The notes under the pieces: model-generated | Databases searched by the model: none | Told to the model about the DNA's origin: nothing | The model's input: only the letters and a program-made list of their open reading frames with translations | Position numbers and translations under genes: made by a program | Source of the DNA: Planctomycetota bacterium | Lineage (GTDB): Bacteria > Planctomycetota > UBA1135 | Reading direction: 5' to 3' | Length of the DNA: 64,000 nucleotides | Assembly (NCBI GenBank): GCA_002705055.1 | Contig: PAHY01000032.1 | Coordinates: 82,318-146,317 of the forward strand | In this document: positions 36,375 through 44,841 of the stretch, piece by piece | How the letters are laid out: every line of letters begins with the position of its first letter | How positions within the stretch are numbered: the stretch's first letter is position 1

Positions 36375-37913
36375 TCAGAGCCCAGAAAGAAGTTGGGTCG
36401 GCCCATTAACTGGTACTACAAGCGTAAGAGATCTAGTGGCTCGACTCAGCGCAACATAGAGCTGGTTCCGCTTGTACTGAGTAGGTCGAAACTGAGCTGA
36501 CCCACATGGGATGAGCATCACATTAGGACCCTCACGCCCCTTTGCGCGATGGATTGTGCTTATCGCTCGATCTGGAAGCCCGGGGTCGCAATAGCGCCGA
36601 TCCATCCGAACTTGCCTCATGGCCTCAGCTAGATCCGTAGAAGCTCCTACGCGTTTCGCGTCTGCGACCTCTGACCAGTAATCTACCCTGATTGCATCAA
36701 AACCCTTCTCACCAGACGCGATCAAGCTCAGAACTCGCTTCAGTGCACGAGCGGCACCGGAATGATCTGGCCTTACTTGTATCTCCTTGGCCGCTTCTCT
36801 GAGTTGCCCCGGCATGCCACGCCTCGACCTTTCGCACTTCTCTTCCAGAATATCCCTGAAGACTTTGCCATGTCTTGAGCGAGTGAAGCCGGCAGCCACG
36901 GCGCACATGAATTCGACCCAGTGGTCCCCAACACTCTGCGGATCCCCTGAGTCCCGCACTAGTCCAGCCACAAACTTGTCAAGCGCCGGCCGACTTGCTC
37001 CCTCCCAGATCCGGTGTGTACGTGCGACTGAGCCGCGAAGGCTCCTCACCAACTCGTTGGAAGGTGCGAGAACCAGAGACTGAGGTGCCTCGCGAAGTGC
37101 GCGCCTGATCTGCCCCCCCGCCTCCTGGTCCGGGATGAACTTGCCGTGCCCTGCATCACGCGTATCGGCCTGGATGACATGTACAGAGCTAGGAAGCCCA
37201 CGGCCAATATCGACTGCGCGACCAGCCTTTAGCGCATTTCGCGCATACATTATCCACTCTCCAAGATCTGATCCTGACCCCTGCCATCTATGGGGAACAC
37301 TAAGCTCACAGACCTCACCTTCAGTCTTCAAGCGCTCCCAGCGCGCCAACGGGCCGCTCATTGATGAGTCGCCAGCCTCACGGTATATCGCCTGCATCGG
37401 ATCGCCGAACACACGCAGCCTTCCGCCGCTCGCTTTCATCGCCTTCAAGACTCTCTCTTGATGCTCGTTCGCGTCCTGATGCTCGTCTGCGATCACAAAC
37501 GGAAAGCGTTCCACAAGTGCACTTGAGACTATTGGTGCAGACTCGAGAAAGTCAGCAACGTGCTTCGCCAGGTCCACAAACCCACTGTCGTCGCCACCAC
37601 TCCGCTCGATCGCCCATTGTGAAACATCCCCGGGGAGGCCAAGGGGTATACGATAAGCCGTTGCAATGTCCACGACTAGAGAGTCAAGCGTTCGCACAAG
37701 ACACCGACTCCGTTGCACGCGCAGGCGAGCGCGGAATTCGTTCGCCGCGGCATTCGTGTGCGTCAGGACAAGAACTCGACCGCGCGAAAGTTCCCCAGCG
37801 ACAATCGCACCTAGGCGCGCTCCCTGGTAGGTCTTGCCGCAGCCCGCAGGAGCTTCGCACACTACTAGTTGTGCATCAGAGCAAAGTAACGTATCGAGGT
37901 GCACTCGCCTCAC
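36375..37913 (-). CDS. gajB: Gabija helicase GajB (UvrD-like)
   Basis: 512 residues from GTG 37913, with GGAGGTGA nine bases upstream inside the gajA end. Walker A is APAGCGKTYQG, motif Ia LVLTHTNAAANEF, motif II VIADEHQDANEHQ, and the C-terminal motif YVALSRATRSL closes a superfamily 1 UvrD/Rep helicase. Size and arrangement behind an OLD-type nuclease match GajB (about 490-500 residues). It works with GajA to cut phage DNA. Six bases separate it from gajA. Confidence 0.85.
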   Translation of the reverse strand: MRRVHLDTLLCSDAQLVVCEAPAGCGKTYQGARLGAIVAGELSRGRVLVLTHTNAAANEFRARLRVQRSRCLVRTLDSLVVDIATAYRIPLGLPGDVSQWAIERSGGDDSGFVDLAKHVADFLESAPIVSSALVERFPFVIADEHQDANEHQERVLKAMKASGGRLRVFGDPMQAIYREAGDSSMSGPLARWERLKTEGEVCELSVPHRWQGSGSDLGEWIMYARNALKAGRAVDIGRGLPSSVHVIQADTRDAGHGKFIPDQEAGGQIRRALREAPQSLVLAPSNELVRSLRGSVARTHRIWEGASRPALDKFVAGLVRDSGDPQSVGDHWVEFMCAVAAGFTRSRHGKVFRDILEEKCERSRRGMPGQLREAAKEIQVRPDHSGAARALKRVLSLIASGEKGFDAIRVDYWSEVADAKRVGASTDLAEAMRQVRMDRRYCDPGLPDRAISTIHRAKGREGPNVMLIPCGSAQFRPTQYKRNQLYVALSRATRSLTLVVPVNGPTQLLSGL

Positions 37914-37919
37914 CTGAGG

Positions 37920-39665
37920 TCACCTCCGATTCTCGGGCCGCAGACCGACAGCCGAGCAGACTCGCTCAAGGAACTCATAGATCATAGGCAGCTTCTTTTT
38001 TACTCCCTCGACGCCCCCGATCGCTCTAGCCAGCTCTCGCCCTCCAATCTCGGACTTGAACCAAGCTCGCTCCTGACTTTTCGCCTCCTCTTTCGAAGTC
38101 CCATCCGAACGGTCTTTCGTCGAGGATCTCACGATAGCCTCTCTTAGACCCTGCAGTTCAGCGCTCTCCCAAGTACCAGTGAAGCCTGAGCTCTCAAGCC
38201 GCACATTGACATGCTTGATTCGGTCCGTGCGAGGAAGACCTTCCTCATCAGTCAATAGCGATTGAAGCTGGGGGATTTCAAGCGCAGCGACCACATTGCG
38301 CTCAGTTTCCCCCTCTGGCCACTGATAGAGCAACCCACCGAGTTGCTCCTTCAAACGCGCCCACCGGCCTGGACTATCACCCTCGTTGTCAACAAGACCT
38401 GACGCCTTGATCCCGGCAACGGCGAGCGTATTCAAAAGCTCTCTCGCCTGCTGATTCCCAAATCCACATGTGAGGAAGATGCCGTGCGCTTCGACCCCCT
38501 CCGAAACCATCTCATCCAGGAGGGCGCCAATGAACCCCATTTCGGTATAGCCCTCGCAGACTACTGCGAGCCTTGAAAAGAACGTCTCTGGATACCATCT
38601 CACTGTCTTGCTGTCGAACTTGTCGCGAGGAAGTTCGGCCAGTGTTCCTTTCGCATCCATATACCACAACGTCGCGCCCTCCGCGGCTCGCACGGTGAGA
38701 GGACTATGTGTCGTCATGAAGGCCTGCTGCCCTGCGGTTCTCAAAGTGCGCAGAAGTACACGCACTCGGTATGGCTCAAGCCCTCTTTCGATCTCATCTG
38801 CTACAACAATTCCGGCTTCGGCACGACATTCTGAAGCAATCCTAGCCGTCGCAAGCCTTCTAGTACCTAGCCCCCAACTCGACAGAGGCAGACTTACCTG
38901 CTCGGACTTTCTGCCGAACAGATGGATGAGCCCTCCCATTGTCGTACCCCGACCACTCACGACTCCCAAGCTAATACCAGAAGGCAACCCATCCGGCTTC
39001 AGCCGTTCGTCGAGCACATCCAGTCTTTTTCTGACATCTTCATCAACCACGCTGCTGAGGTCCAGTGCTTGCACCTCACCCGCCACGCGCCGAGGCAGCG
39101 AGCGGTCTTGAAGGTAGCGATCTAGAGCCGATCCAAACGCAAGGCTCAAGTCTCTATCCGGACTCCGCTCAATGTCCAACTGGACCAAGCCGATCGACCG
39201 ACGGAACCCCACACCGAGTCTCTGAGCGTCCCCATTCGGCTGAACAACCTCCCAAGTCAGATCCAGGTCAGGACCGCCAGTCACACGAAGCAGGTGGGCA
39301 GCCTCGGAGATCCCCTCCCTGCCTAAGGCAGCTTCCTGGTCTTTTTCCCCTGGCACCCGAAGCGCGTTTCCGTCCCATTCCCAAGGCCAGTACTGATTCG
39401 CCTGCTGGTACCGTCCAGACCCAGGCGGTAATACAAAGACTCCACAAATCTCAAATCCTTCAGAAACCCCTCGGGCCCAATAATCCAGATCTGTCACCGC
39501 AATACTGTCATAGGGGCTGAGCAAGAGTCCGATCGCGTCCAGGACCGTAGTCTTCCCGACATCACCCCCTCCAAGAATCAAGTTCTGACCAGGACTAGGC
39601 AACCAATCAAGCTTTTCTATCCCGCGAAACCGCTTGATCGTGAGCTTCCGAATAGCGACCGGCAT
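37920..39665 (-). CDS. gajA: Gabija ATPase-TOPRIM nuclease GajA (OLD family)
   Basis: 581 residues from ATG 39665; ATG 39686 is in frame. ATPase domain: ILGGGDVGKTTVLDAI (Walker A, about residue 33), signature SSWGLGTRRLATARIA and Walker B IVVADEIERGL. TOPRIM domain: LAVVCEGYTEMGFIGALL with the catalytic Glu, and GLVDNEGDSPG with the Asp. The size fits GajA (about 578). It nicks DNA when nucleotide levels fall during phage infection. The gene pair is intact and probably functional. Confidence 0.87.
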   Translation of the reverse strand: MPVAIRKLTIKRFRGIEKLDWLPSPGQNLILGGGDVGKTTVLDAIGLLLSPYDSIAVTDLDYWARGVSEGFEICGVFVLPPGSGRYQQANQYWPWEWDGNALRVPGEKDQEAALGREGISEAAHLLRVTGGPDLDLTWEVVQPNGDAQRLGVGFRRSIGLVQLDIERSPDRDLSLAFGSALDRYLQDRSLPRRVAGEVQALDLSSVVDEDVRKRLDVLDERLKPDGLPSGISLGVVSGRGTTMGGLIHLFGRKSEQVSLPLSSWGLGTRRLATARIASECRAEAGIVVADEIERGLEPYRVRVLLRTLRTAGQQAFMTTHSPLTVRAAEGATLWYMDAKGTLAELPRDKFDSKTVRWYPETFFSRLAVVCEGYTEMGFIGALLDEMVSEGVEAHGIFLTCGFGNQQARELLNTLAVAGIKASGLVDNEGDSPGRWARLKEQLGGLLYQWPEGETERNVVAALEIPQLQSLLTDEEGLPRTDRIKHVNVRLESSGFTGTWESAELQGLREAIVRSSTKDRSDGTSKEEAKSQERAWFKSEIGGRELARAIGGVEGVKKKLPMIYEFLERVCSAVGLRPENRR

Positions 39666-40186
39666 CTCGATAACTTCTGAACCCATTGCGAGATTGTAAA
39701 TGAGTAAGCCTGCAACGAGGCTGACACAGGTAGAGAAGCAAACTGCTGCCGCACTGCCTCGCCCATGGACTTGCGCACTGTCGAGCTGAATTCCGCCCTG
39801 TTCTCAAGGATAGCCGCAGGGCTTCACCAGGAGATTTCTACGCGCGTCCGGCATTGAATACCTACCCCCTTAACCCTTTGCTCCACCCGTAGCTACAGGC
39901 ACACATTCTCAACGGAACTCTTCCTTAGAACCTAGGGCCTACACTCACGTTCTGACGGCCCCGCGATTTAATCCCCGAGCAACACTCTCCAAAAATGGCA
40001 CTCTGTTTGCGAGTGGCGCCTCGATAGAAGTTGACAAGTACCTGGGAGGTAGGCCATACGAGCACGTGCTCGACCGTCACACGGAGGCGCGTGTGAGCTC
40101 GTCTTGGGATCCGCCAGCGAGAATGCTCGAGTATCCGCCGAAGCTAATCGATCGTTGAGTGGGGGGAACGGAGCGGTGAAGGGCGG
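39666..40186. other. 521-base non-coding region upstream of gajA
   Basis: Contains no gene I can support. A TTGACA/CATACG promoter-like pair with a palindrome lies at 40031-40072 on the plus strand. The gajA promoter should lie here, but I cannot place it. Confidence 0.45.
40031..40072 (+). promoter_or_regulatory. Promoter-like boxes overlapping a 14-bp palindrome
   Basis: TTGACA at 40031-40036 and CATACG at 40055-40060 are 18 bases apart. The perfect palindrome CGAGCACGTGCTCG (40059-40072) overlaps the second box, where a repressor could act. No gene follows on this strand, so the target is unclear. Confidence 0.35.
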
Positions 40187-40603
40187 CTAGCCGGAAAGTG
40201 GCGGAGCGAAGGGTTGTTGGCCTGCCTGTGTACTTCCGTGGTCCGAAGCGGCGTGATCGACGACAGCCGGACTCCCCAACAGGTCAAGTAGTGCGAACAG
40301 CGCCATAAGAGCGGAAGCAATGGCGATCACAACCGTCGCCTGTGTTGTTCTCACGTTCAACTTGTGAGTCTCCTTGGCCAATTCCCTTGCGGCTTTCGCG
40401 TCACTCTCTGCTGCAGCAATGCTCTTGGCGACTAGGCTCTTCTTCAGGTGACGAGCGAGCTCTTGGCCGGACTCGAAGTCGAGAAGGCTGACCGCTTGCC
40501 CCCTTAGCAACTCGTTAATCGTCTCGTCCGAAAGGCGTTGGACCTCCTCCCAATAGGCCGCCTCCGCATTCTCCTGAATTGCTTCTCCGGTGGAATAGCC
40601 CAT
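40187..40603 (-). CDS. Small membrane protein, unknown
   Basis: 138 residues from ATG 40603. An N-terminal helical region with a coiled-coil-like stretch (LARHLKKSLVAKSIAAAESD, then AKAARELAKETHKLNVRT) is followed by one membrane helix (ATVVIAIASALMALFALLDL). The tail is short and Ala/Pro rich. A helical part with a C-terminal anchor could resemble small effector proteins, but no specific family is recognised. It is the gene closest to the tRNA on the island side. Confidence 0.6.
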   Translation of the reverse strand: MGYSTGEAIQENAEAAYWEEVQRLSDETINELLRGQAVSLLDFESGQELARHLKKSLVAKSIAAAESDAKAARELAKETHKLNVRTTQATVVIAIASALMALFALLDLLGSPAVVDHAASDHGSTQAGQQPFAPPLSG

Positions 40604-40997
40604 CCGAACATGCTAACTGCCCTCACCCAGTCAGCGCGGAGAACAAATCATCTTGCACCTCGAGCAAATGTTCTGGGCTTTCGACCCTTCCTCTGCAGCC
40701 CGTCCATGCTCGCCGCAATCAGAGTGATTGGCCCGGAACCCATTCTTGGGTCAGTTTCTGCGATGCCGTTTCCAGCGACTCACCTCTGCTGGCGATGGTG
40801 TGTCCTACCTCAGATCCCGGAGTGTTAAGCGCACCTGCTGCTCTCCTTGGCATCTCGAGAGTATCCAACAGAATCCGGCCGATATGGCGACCACATTCAA
40901 ACAGATGCACCACGACCTCATCCACGCTGACCTCAATCGTTCGGTCGCAAGTCACCGCCCCACAAAGGGATGCATAAGGCCCTCTTCATGAATAGAA
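40604..40997. other. Region between the membrane protein and the tRNA terminator
   Basis: 394 bases without a supported gene. A 78-codon minus-strand frame (40719-40955) looks mildly protein-like but has no homology signal or binding site. If an attachment-site copy exists at the tRNA 3' end, it would fall close by. Confidence 0.35.
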
Positions 40998-41030
40998 ATC
41001 GCCACCGAAGAGAGGCCCTTCGGCGGCGAT
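40998..41030 (-). terminator. tRNA-Asn terminator
   Basis: 13-bp stem with one mismatch and a 7-base loop. On the minus strand ATCGCCGCCGAAG pairs with CTTCGGTGGCGAT and is followed by TTTCTATT. It lies 6 bases after the tRNA CCA end. Confidence 0.75.
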
Positions 41031-41036
41031 GTGATT

Positions 41037-41111
41037 TGGCTCCTCGAACAGGACTCGAACCTGTGACCCGCTGATTAACAGTCAGCTGCTCTACCAACTG
41101 AGCTATCGAGG
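41037..41111 (-). tRNA. tRNA-Asn (anticodon GTT)
   Basis: Full cloverleaf on the minus strand: acceptor TCCTCGA pairs with TCGAGGA, D arm GCTC/GAGC, anticodon stem GCTGA/TCAGC with loop CTGTTAA (anticodon GTT), T arm ACAGG/CCTGT with TTCGAGT. The 3' G and CCA are encoded. Its 3' end points to the island. Confidence 0.97.
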
Positions 41112-41175
41112 AATGGGCCGCTAAGTATACACCCGGTTTCTGGGGCTGCCAGCCCCCTTTCAGCGGCCGGAGGAA

Positions 41176-41871
41176 CTAGACGACAGGGCTGTCTGACGGC
41201 GCAGGAACCGGCCCGATCGGGTCCTCCGTCGGGTGCAGGCCGGGGCGGAATTCGACCCGGTTGAAGCGGAAGGGACCGACCTTGGTGTGGCGGATCCGCC
41301 CCACCTCGACGTAGTCCATGCGCTGGTGCAGGCGCCGCGAGCGCACGTCCTGGGTGCGCAGCGCCACGTAGGCGCGGCGGTAGCCCTGGCCGCGGCGCAG
41401 TTCGTGGTAGTCGTTCTGCGCCAGCAGCGCGACCATCCGGCCGCGGTGCTCGGGGTGGACCCAGCCGTCAAAGATGTAGACGTCGTGACCCTCGCGCAGC
41501 GGCACCGCGAAGCCGTACTCCAGATCCTGCATCGGCTTCAGGCCGTGCATGATGTAGCACCACACCGTGCCGTCCTCGTCGATCCGCGACTGGACGTCGA
41601 TGTCGCGGCGCTCGATGCAGCGCCGCAGGTGCTCGAGCCGGCGCGGATCAAACTGCCGCGAAAGCGCGGGCAGCGCATCCAGGCCAGTGTCGTGCATGAA
41701 GCGCTCGCTCTCGTCGTATTCGGGCCGGTAGCGGGTCGGGATCTCGTAGGGCGGACGCTCCAGGTCCCGGCAGGCGATGACGAACTCGACACGTCGCAAC
41801 CACGACCGCACCCCCCATCGCCAGAGCGATGCAAGGACCCGGCCAGGTCCCGATTCTTTGAATTGCGTCAT
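41176..41871 (-). CDS. GNAT-like acetyltransferase
   Basis: 231 residues from ATG 41871 (MTQFKESGPGRVLASLWRWG); a longer frame to 42036 is unlikely. The central part has the GNAT pattern: DVYIFDGWVHPEHRGRMVAL, then LLAQNDYHELRRGQGYRRAY, and LHQRMDYVEVGRIRHTKVGP. Such enzymes move an acyl group from CoA to an amine; the substrate is unknown. Coding sequence is GC-rich, like the host side, in contrast to the island. Confidence 0.75.
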   Translation of the reverse strand: MTQFKESGPGRVLASLWRWGVRSWLRRVEFVIACRDLERPPYEIPTRYRPEYDESERFMHDTGLDALPALSRQFDPRRLEHLRRCIERRDIDVQSRIDEDGTVWCYIMHGLKPMQDLEYGFAVPLREGHDVYIFDGWVHPEHRGRMVALLAQNDYHELRRGQGYRRAYVALRTQDVRSRRLHQRMDYVEVGRIRHTKVGPFRFNRVEFRPGLHPTEDPIGPVPAPSDSPVV

Positions 41872-42087
41872 CCTAAAAGAGCCCGACCGCACCGCGCGAA
41901 TGCCGGTGACGTGGCTGGGCTTGGGGGGAAAGATCCGCCAGGGGACGCCAGGTAACGGCGCAGCACCCCATCTTCCATCGGCCTTTTCCGGGCCGGAGCA
42001 TACCCGTATCTCCTGAGCCCGTCGGGGATTCGGCAAAATCCCTCCGGCTCTGCGCCGGCGCTAAGGTTGGCCCGCCGCGCATCCTCC

Positions 42088-42840
42088 ATGCAGCCCTCGC
42101 CCCCGCATCTCGTTCTGGTCGAACCGCAGAATCCGGCCAACCTCGGCTTCATCGCGCGGGTGGCCGACAACTTCGGCCTGGGCGAGGTGCGCGTGCTGAA
42201 CGGCTGCTCCTGGCAGCAGGCGGCGGCCCGGCGCACCGGCTCGCCAGCCAGTGGACGGCTGGCCTCCTTCCGCGCGGTCAGCAGCTGGGAGGAAGCCTGC
42301 GAGGGCTGTAGCCACCTGCTCGGCTTCACGGCCCGCGCAGGCAAGAAGCGCGCGCCCCTGTCGCTGGATGACTGGGAGGACACCCTCGCGGACTTCGGCC
42401 CCGCAGCGCAGCCCGCGCTCATCTTCGGGCGCGAGGATCGCGGCCTCGAAACCGACGAGGTCGAGCGCTGCCACGCGCTGATCTCGATCCCCACCGCCGG
42501 GCTGGGCTCGCTCAATCTCTCGCACGCGGTCGCGGTCGCCGGCTACGCCTGGCGTCGCTGGGCCGGCGGCACGCGCATGCCCACCCCACCCGGCACCGGC
42601 CCGACCCACCCGGATGGCGCCGGCCGCGCGATCGCCGGCCAGGCCGACCGCATGCGCTTCCTCGACGCGATCGGCGAAGAGCTGCGCGGAATCGAGTTTC
42701 GCGACTCGGCCGAAGAGGTGGACGCGACTCTGCGCCGCCTCGCCCGGCTGCCCATCGAGACCCGCGATCTGCGCATTCTCGAACGCGCCCTGCGCCACGT
42801 CCGCTGGCGGCGCGAGAACGGCCCCGACGCCGCGCCCTAG
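42088..42840 (+). CDS. TrmJ/SpoU-like RNA methyltransferase
   Basis: 250 residues from ATG 42088; TTG 42067 is an alternative start. SPOUT motifs are visible: LVEPQNPANLGFIARVADNF (motif 1), ALIFGREDRGLETDE (motif 2) and GSLNLSHAVAVAGYAW (motif 3, knot). The family places 2'-O-methyl groups on tRNA or rRNA, most like TrmJ (position 32 of tRNA). The C-terminal helix-rich tail is typical. It ends 12 bases from the next gene, which is on the other strand. Confidence 0.88.
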   Translation: MQPSPPHLVLVEPQNPANLGFIARVADNFGLGEVRVLNGCSWQQAAARRTGSPASGRLASFRAVSSWEEACEGCSHLLGFTARAGKKRAPLSLDDWEDTLADFGPAAQPALIFGREDRGLETDEVERCHALISIPTAGLGSLNLSHAVAVAGYAWRRWAGGTRMPTPPGTGPTHPDGAGRAIAGQADRMRFLDAIGEELRGIEFRDSAEEVDATLRRLARLPIETRDLRILERALRHVRWRRENGPDAAP

Positions 42841-42852
42841 GCGCGTCCGCGC

Positions 42853-43278
42853 TCAGCCGGTGAACTGCGCCGGGCCGTGGACCAGATAGCCCCCGAAGTG
42901 CCCGGTCAGGGCGATCACCATCGCCGTCAGCGTGAGCACCCAGCGAAAGACGCGCCGCTCGGATTCAGGCCAGCGCGGCACCAGGAAGGCGGTCACCAGC
43001 GCGGCAGCGGTCGCCGCGACGCCCAGCCAGCGGTGCAGGTTCAGCTCGCCGCTCGATTCCATCGACCCGGCCAAGGTCCAACCAAGCGCCGCAGCCACCA
43101 GCGCCATCCAAGCGCCGAAGCGCAGGCAGAATCGTTGCGCCGCCATCCAGTCCTCACGCCGGTGCAGGCAGATCAACAGCTCAAGCAGCGCCCCGCTGAG
43201 AATCAGCGCGATCGGAAAGTGCACCGCCGCCGGGTGTTGCCGGGCGGCGAAATCGAGCACAGCCTGCCAGTCGATCAT
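42853..43278 (-). CDS. DUF2231 membrane protein
   Basis: 141 residues from ATG 43278, overlapping the sulfatase stop by 4 bases (ATGA). Four membrane helices with the family's HPAAVHFPIALILSGALLEL start, LHRWLGVAATAAAL middle and ALTGHFGGYLVHG end, including conserved His residues that may bind heme or metal. The function of the family is not known. It is likely co-transcribed with the sulfatase. Confidence 0.85.
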   Translation of the reverse strand: MIDWQAVLDFAARQHPAAVHFPIALILSGALLELLICLHRREDWMAAQRFCLRFGAWMALVAAALGWTLAGSMESSGELNLHRWLGVAATAAALVTAFLVPRWPESERRVFRWVLTLTAMVIALTGHFGGYLVHGPAQFTG

Positions 43279-44795
43279 TGAGAATCTGCAGCTCGCGGGC
43301 GGGTGCGCCCTTCACGACGCATCTCCTCCAGGCGAGCAGCCAGCTCCTCGACTCTTTCGGGCATTTCCGGCGCCAGGTTGACGCTTTCGAGCGGGTCGGC
43401 CTCGAGGTCGTAGAGCTGGTAAGGCGGCTGCCCCTCTTCCGGCTCGACGCTGCGCGGCGCGGTGAAGCCACCCGTCCCTAGGCCTTCGATCAGCTTCCAC
43501 TTCCCAGACCGCAGCGCAAACATCCCGTGCAGCGAGTGATGCACCAGCTCTCTGCGCGCCCGGCTTGCGATGGCCTCACCGCTCTTGACGCCCGTGGCGA
43601 ATAGCAGCGACTGGTCGAAGCTGTCCTCGGCGGCGGCCTCGGGTAGCTCCAGCTCGAGCAGACCGGCGAAGGTCGCCATCCAGTCGTTCAGGCCAAAGAG
43701 CTCCGGGCGCACGCTGCCTTCCGGCACCCGTCCCGGCCAGCGCACGATCAGCGGCACGCGATGGCCGCCTTCATGGATGTCGGCCTTCTGCCCGCGGACC
43801 GAGCCGTTGGCGAAGTGGCCGAACTTGGCCTTGTCACCGGGCGTCCAGTGCGCGCCGTTGTCGGAAGTGAAGATGACGATGGTGTTGTCATCGAAGCCGT
43901 GGCGCTCGAGCGCGGCAAGCACCTCGCCCACGCCGGCGTCGACCATCGCGGCGAAGTCGCCGTAGACCCCGGCGTCGCTGCGTCCGCGAAACTCGGCCGA
44001 GGGCAGCCAGGGCGTATGCGGCGCGGCCAGCGGCAGGTACAGGAAGAAGGGCTTGCCTTCCCCCGCCGCCTGCTCGGCGCCGCGCGCGTCCAGCCAGGCC
44101 ACCGCCTCCTCGATCAGCCGCGGCTGCACCTGATCGTGCGCGAAGTCCTCGGCGATCGGTCCGGCGCGCCAGAAGCCGCCGCCGCCGTTCCGCGCCTGCG
44201 TGCTGCCCTCGATCTCCATCGTGATCGGCGCCGTCGGGGCGTGATCGCGCACGAAGCAGTAAGGCTGCATGTCGAGGCTGGCAGGGATCCCGAAGTAGCT
44301 GTCGAAACCGTGCTCGAGCGGCCCGGGCACGAGCGGCTGGGTGTAGTCGGTCTGTTCCGCCGAACCCAAACCCAAATGCCACTTGCCGATCGCTCCGGTG
44401 GTGTAGCCGGCCTCCTGCAACATCTCGGGCATGGTCCACTGCTGCTCATCGAGCATGCAGGGCGACCGCCCCCACAGCACGCCCGACTCCAGCACGCGCC
44501 AGCTGTAGCGGCCGGTCAAGATCCCATATCGCGTCGGCGTGCAGACCGCCGACGGCGAGTGGGCGTCCGTAAAGCGCGCGCCCTGCTCGGCGAGACGAGT
44601 CAGATGGGGTGTCGGGACCTTGGACTCTTCGTGATAAGCGCTGATATCGCCGAGGCCCATATCATCGGCCAGGACAAACACGATGTTGGGACGAGGCGCT
44701 TCGGGGCTCGTCTGCTGGCAGCCTGCGGCAAGCCCGCTCGACAGCAACAGAATGGCCATCGCGTGCCGGGGAGTGATTGCGGAACGGAGCGACAT
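43275..44795 (-). CDS. Type I sulfatase (lipoprotein)
   Basis: 506 residues from ATG 44795. A lipoprotein signal ends SSGLAAGCQQ. The catalytic domain begins PNIVFVLADDMGLGDIS, with metal-binding Asp residues. The formylglycine motif is SAVCTPTRYGILTGR (C-x-P-x-R). FTSDNGAHW and the C-terminal LYDLEADPLESVNLA are typical. It hydrolyses sulfate esters, probably on marine polysaccharides. It needs a formylglycine-generating enzyme, not present in the window. Confidence 0.93.
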   Translation of the reverse strand: MSLRSAITPRHAMAILLLSSGLAAGCQQTSPEAPRPNIVFVLADDMGLGDISAYHEESKVPTPHLTRLAEQGARFTDAHSPSAVCTPTRYGILTGRYSWRVLESGVLWGRSPCMLDEQQWTMPEMLQEAGYTTGAIGKWHLGLGSAEQTDYTQPLVPGPLEHGFDSYFGIPASLDMQPYCFVRDHAPTAPITMEIEGSTQARNGGGGFWRAGPIAEDFAHDQVQPRLIEEAVAWLDARGAEQAAGEGKPFFLYLPLAAPHTPWLPSAEFRGRSDAGVYGDFAAMVDAGVGEVLAALERHGFDDNTIVIFTSDNGAHWTPGDKAKFGHFANGSVRGQKADIHEGGHRVPLIVRWPGRVPEGSVRPELFGLNDWMATFAGLLELELPEAAAEDSFDQSLLFATGVKSGEAIASRARRELVHHSLHGMFALRSGKWKLIEGLGTGGFTAPRSVEPEEGQPPYQLYDLEADPLESVNLAPEMPERVEELAARLEEMRREGRTRPRAADSQ

Positions 44796-44841
44796 CGTGC
44801 GACTATCCTAGAGCGCCCCCGCGCTGAGGCTCAGCGCGCCC

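Noticed and set aside
40719..40955. 78-codon minus-strand frame near the tRNA
   Set aside because: Mildly protein-like but no binding site, no homology signal and no coupling; mentioned only within the gap entry.
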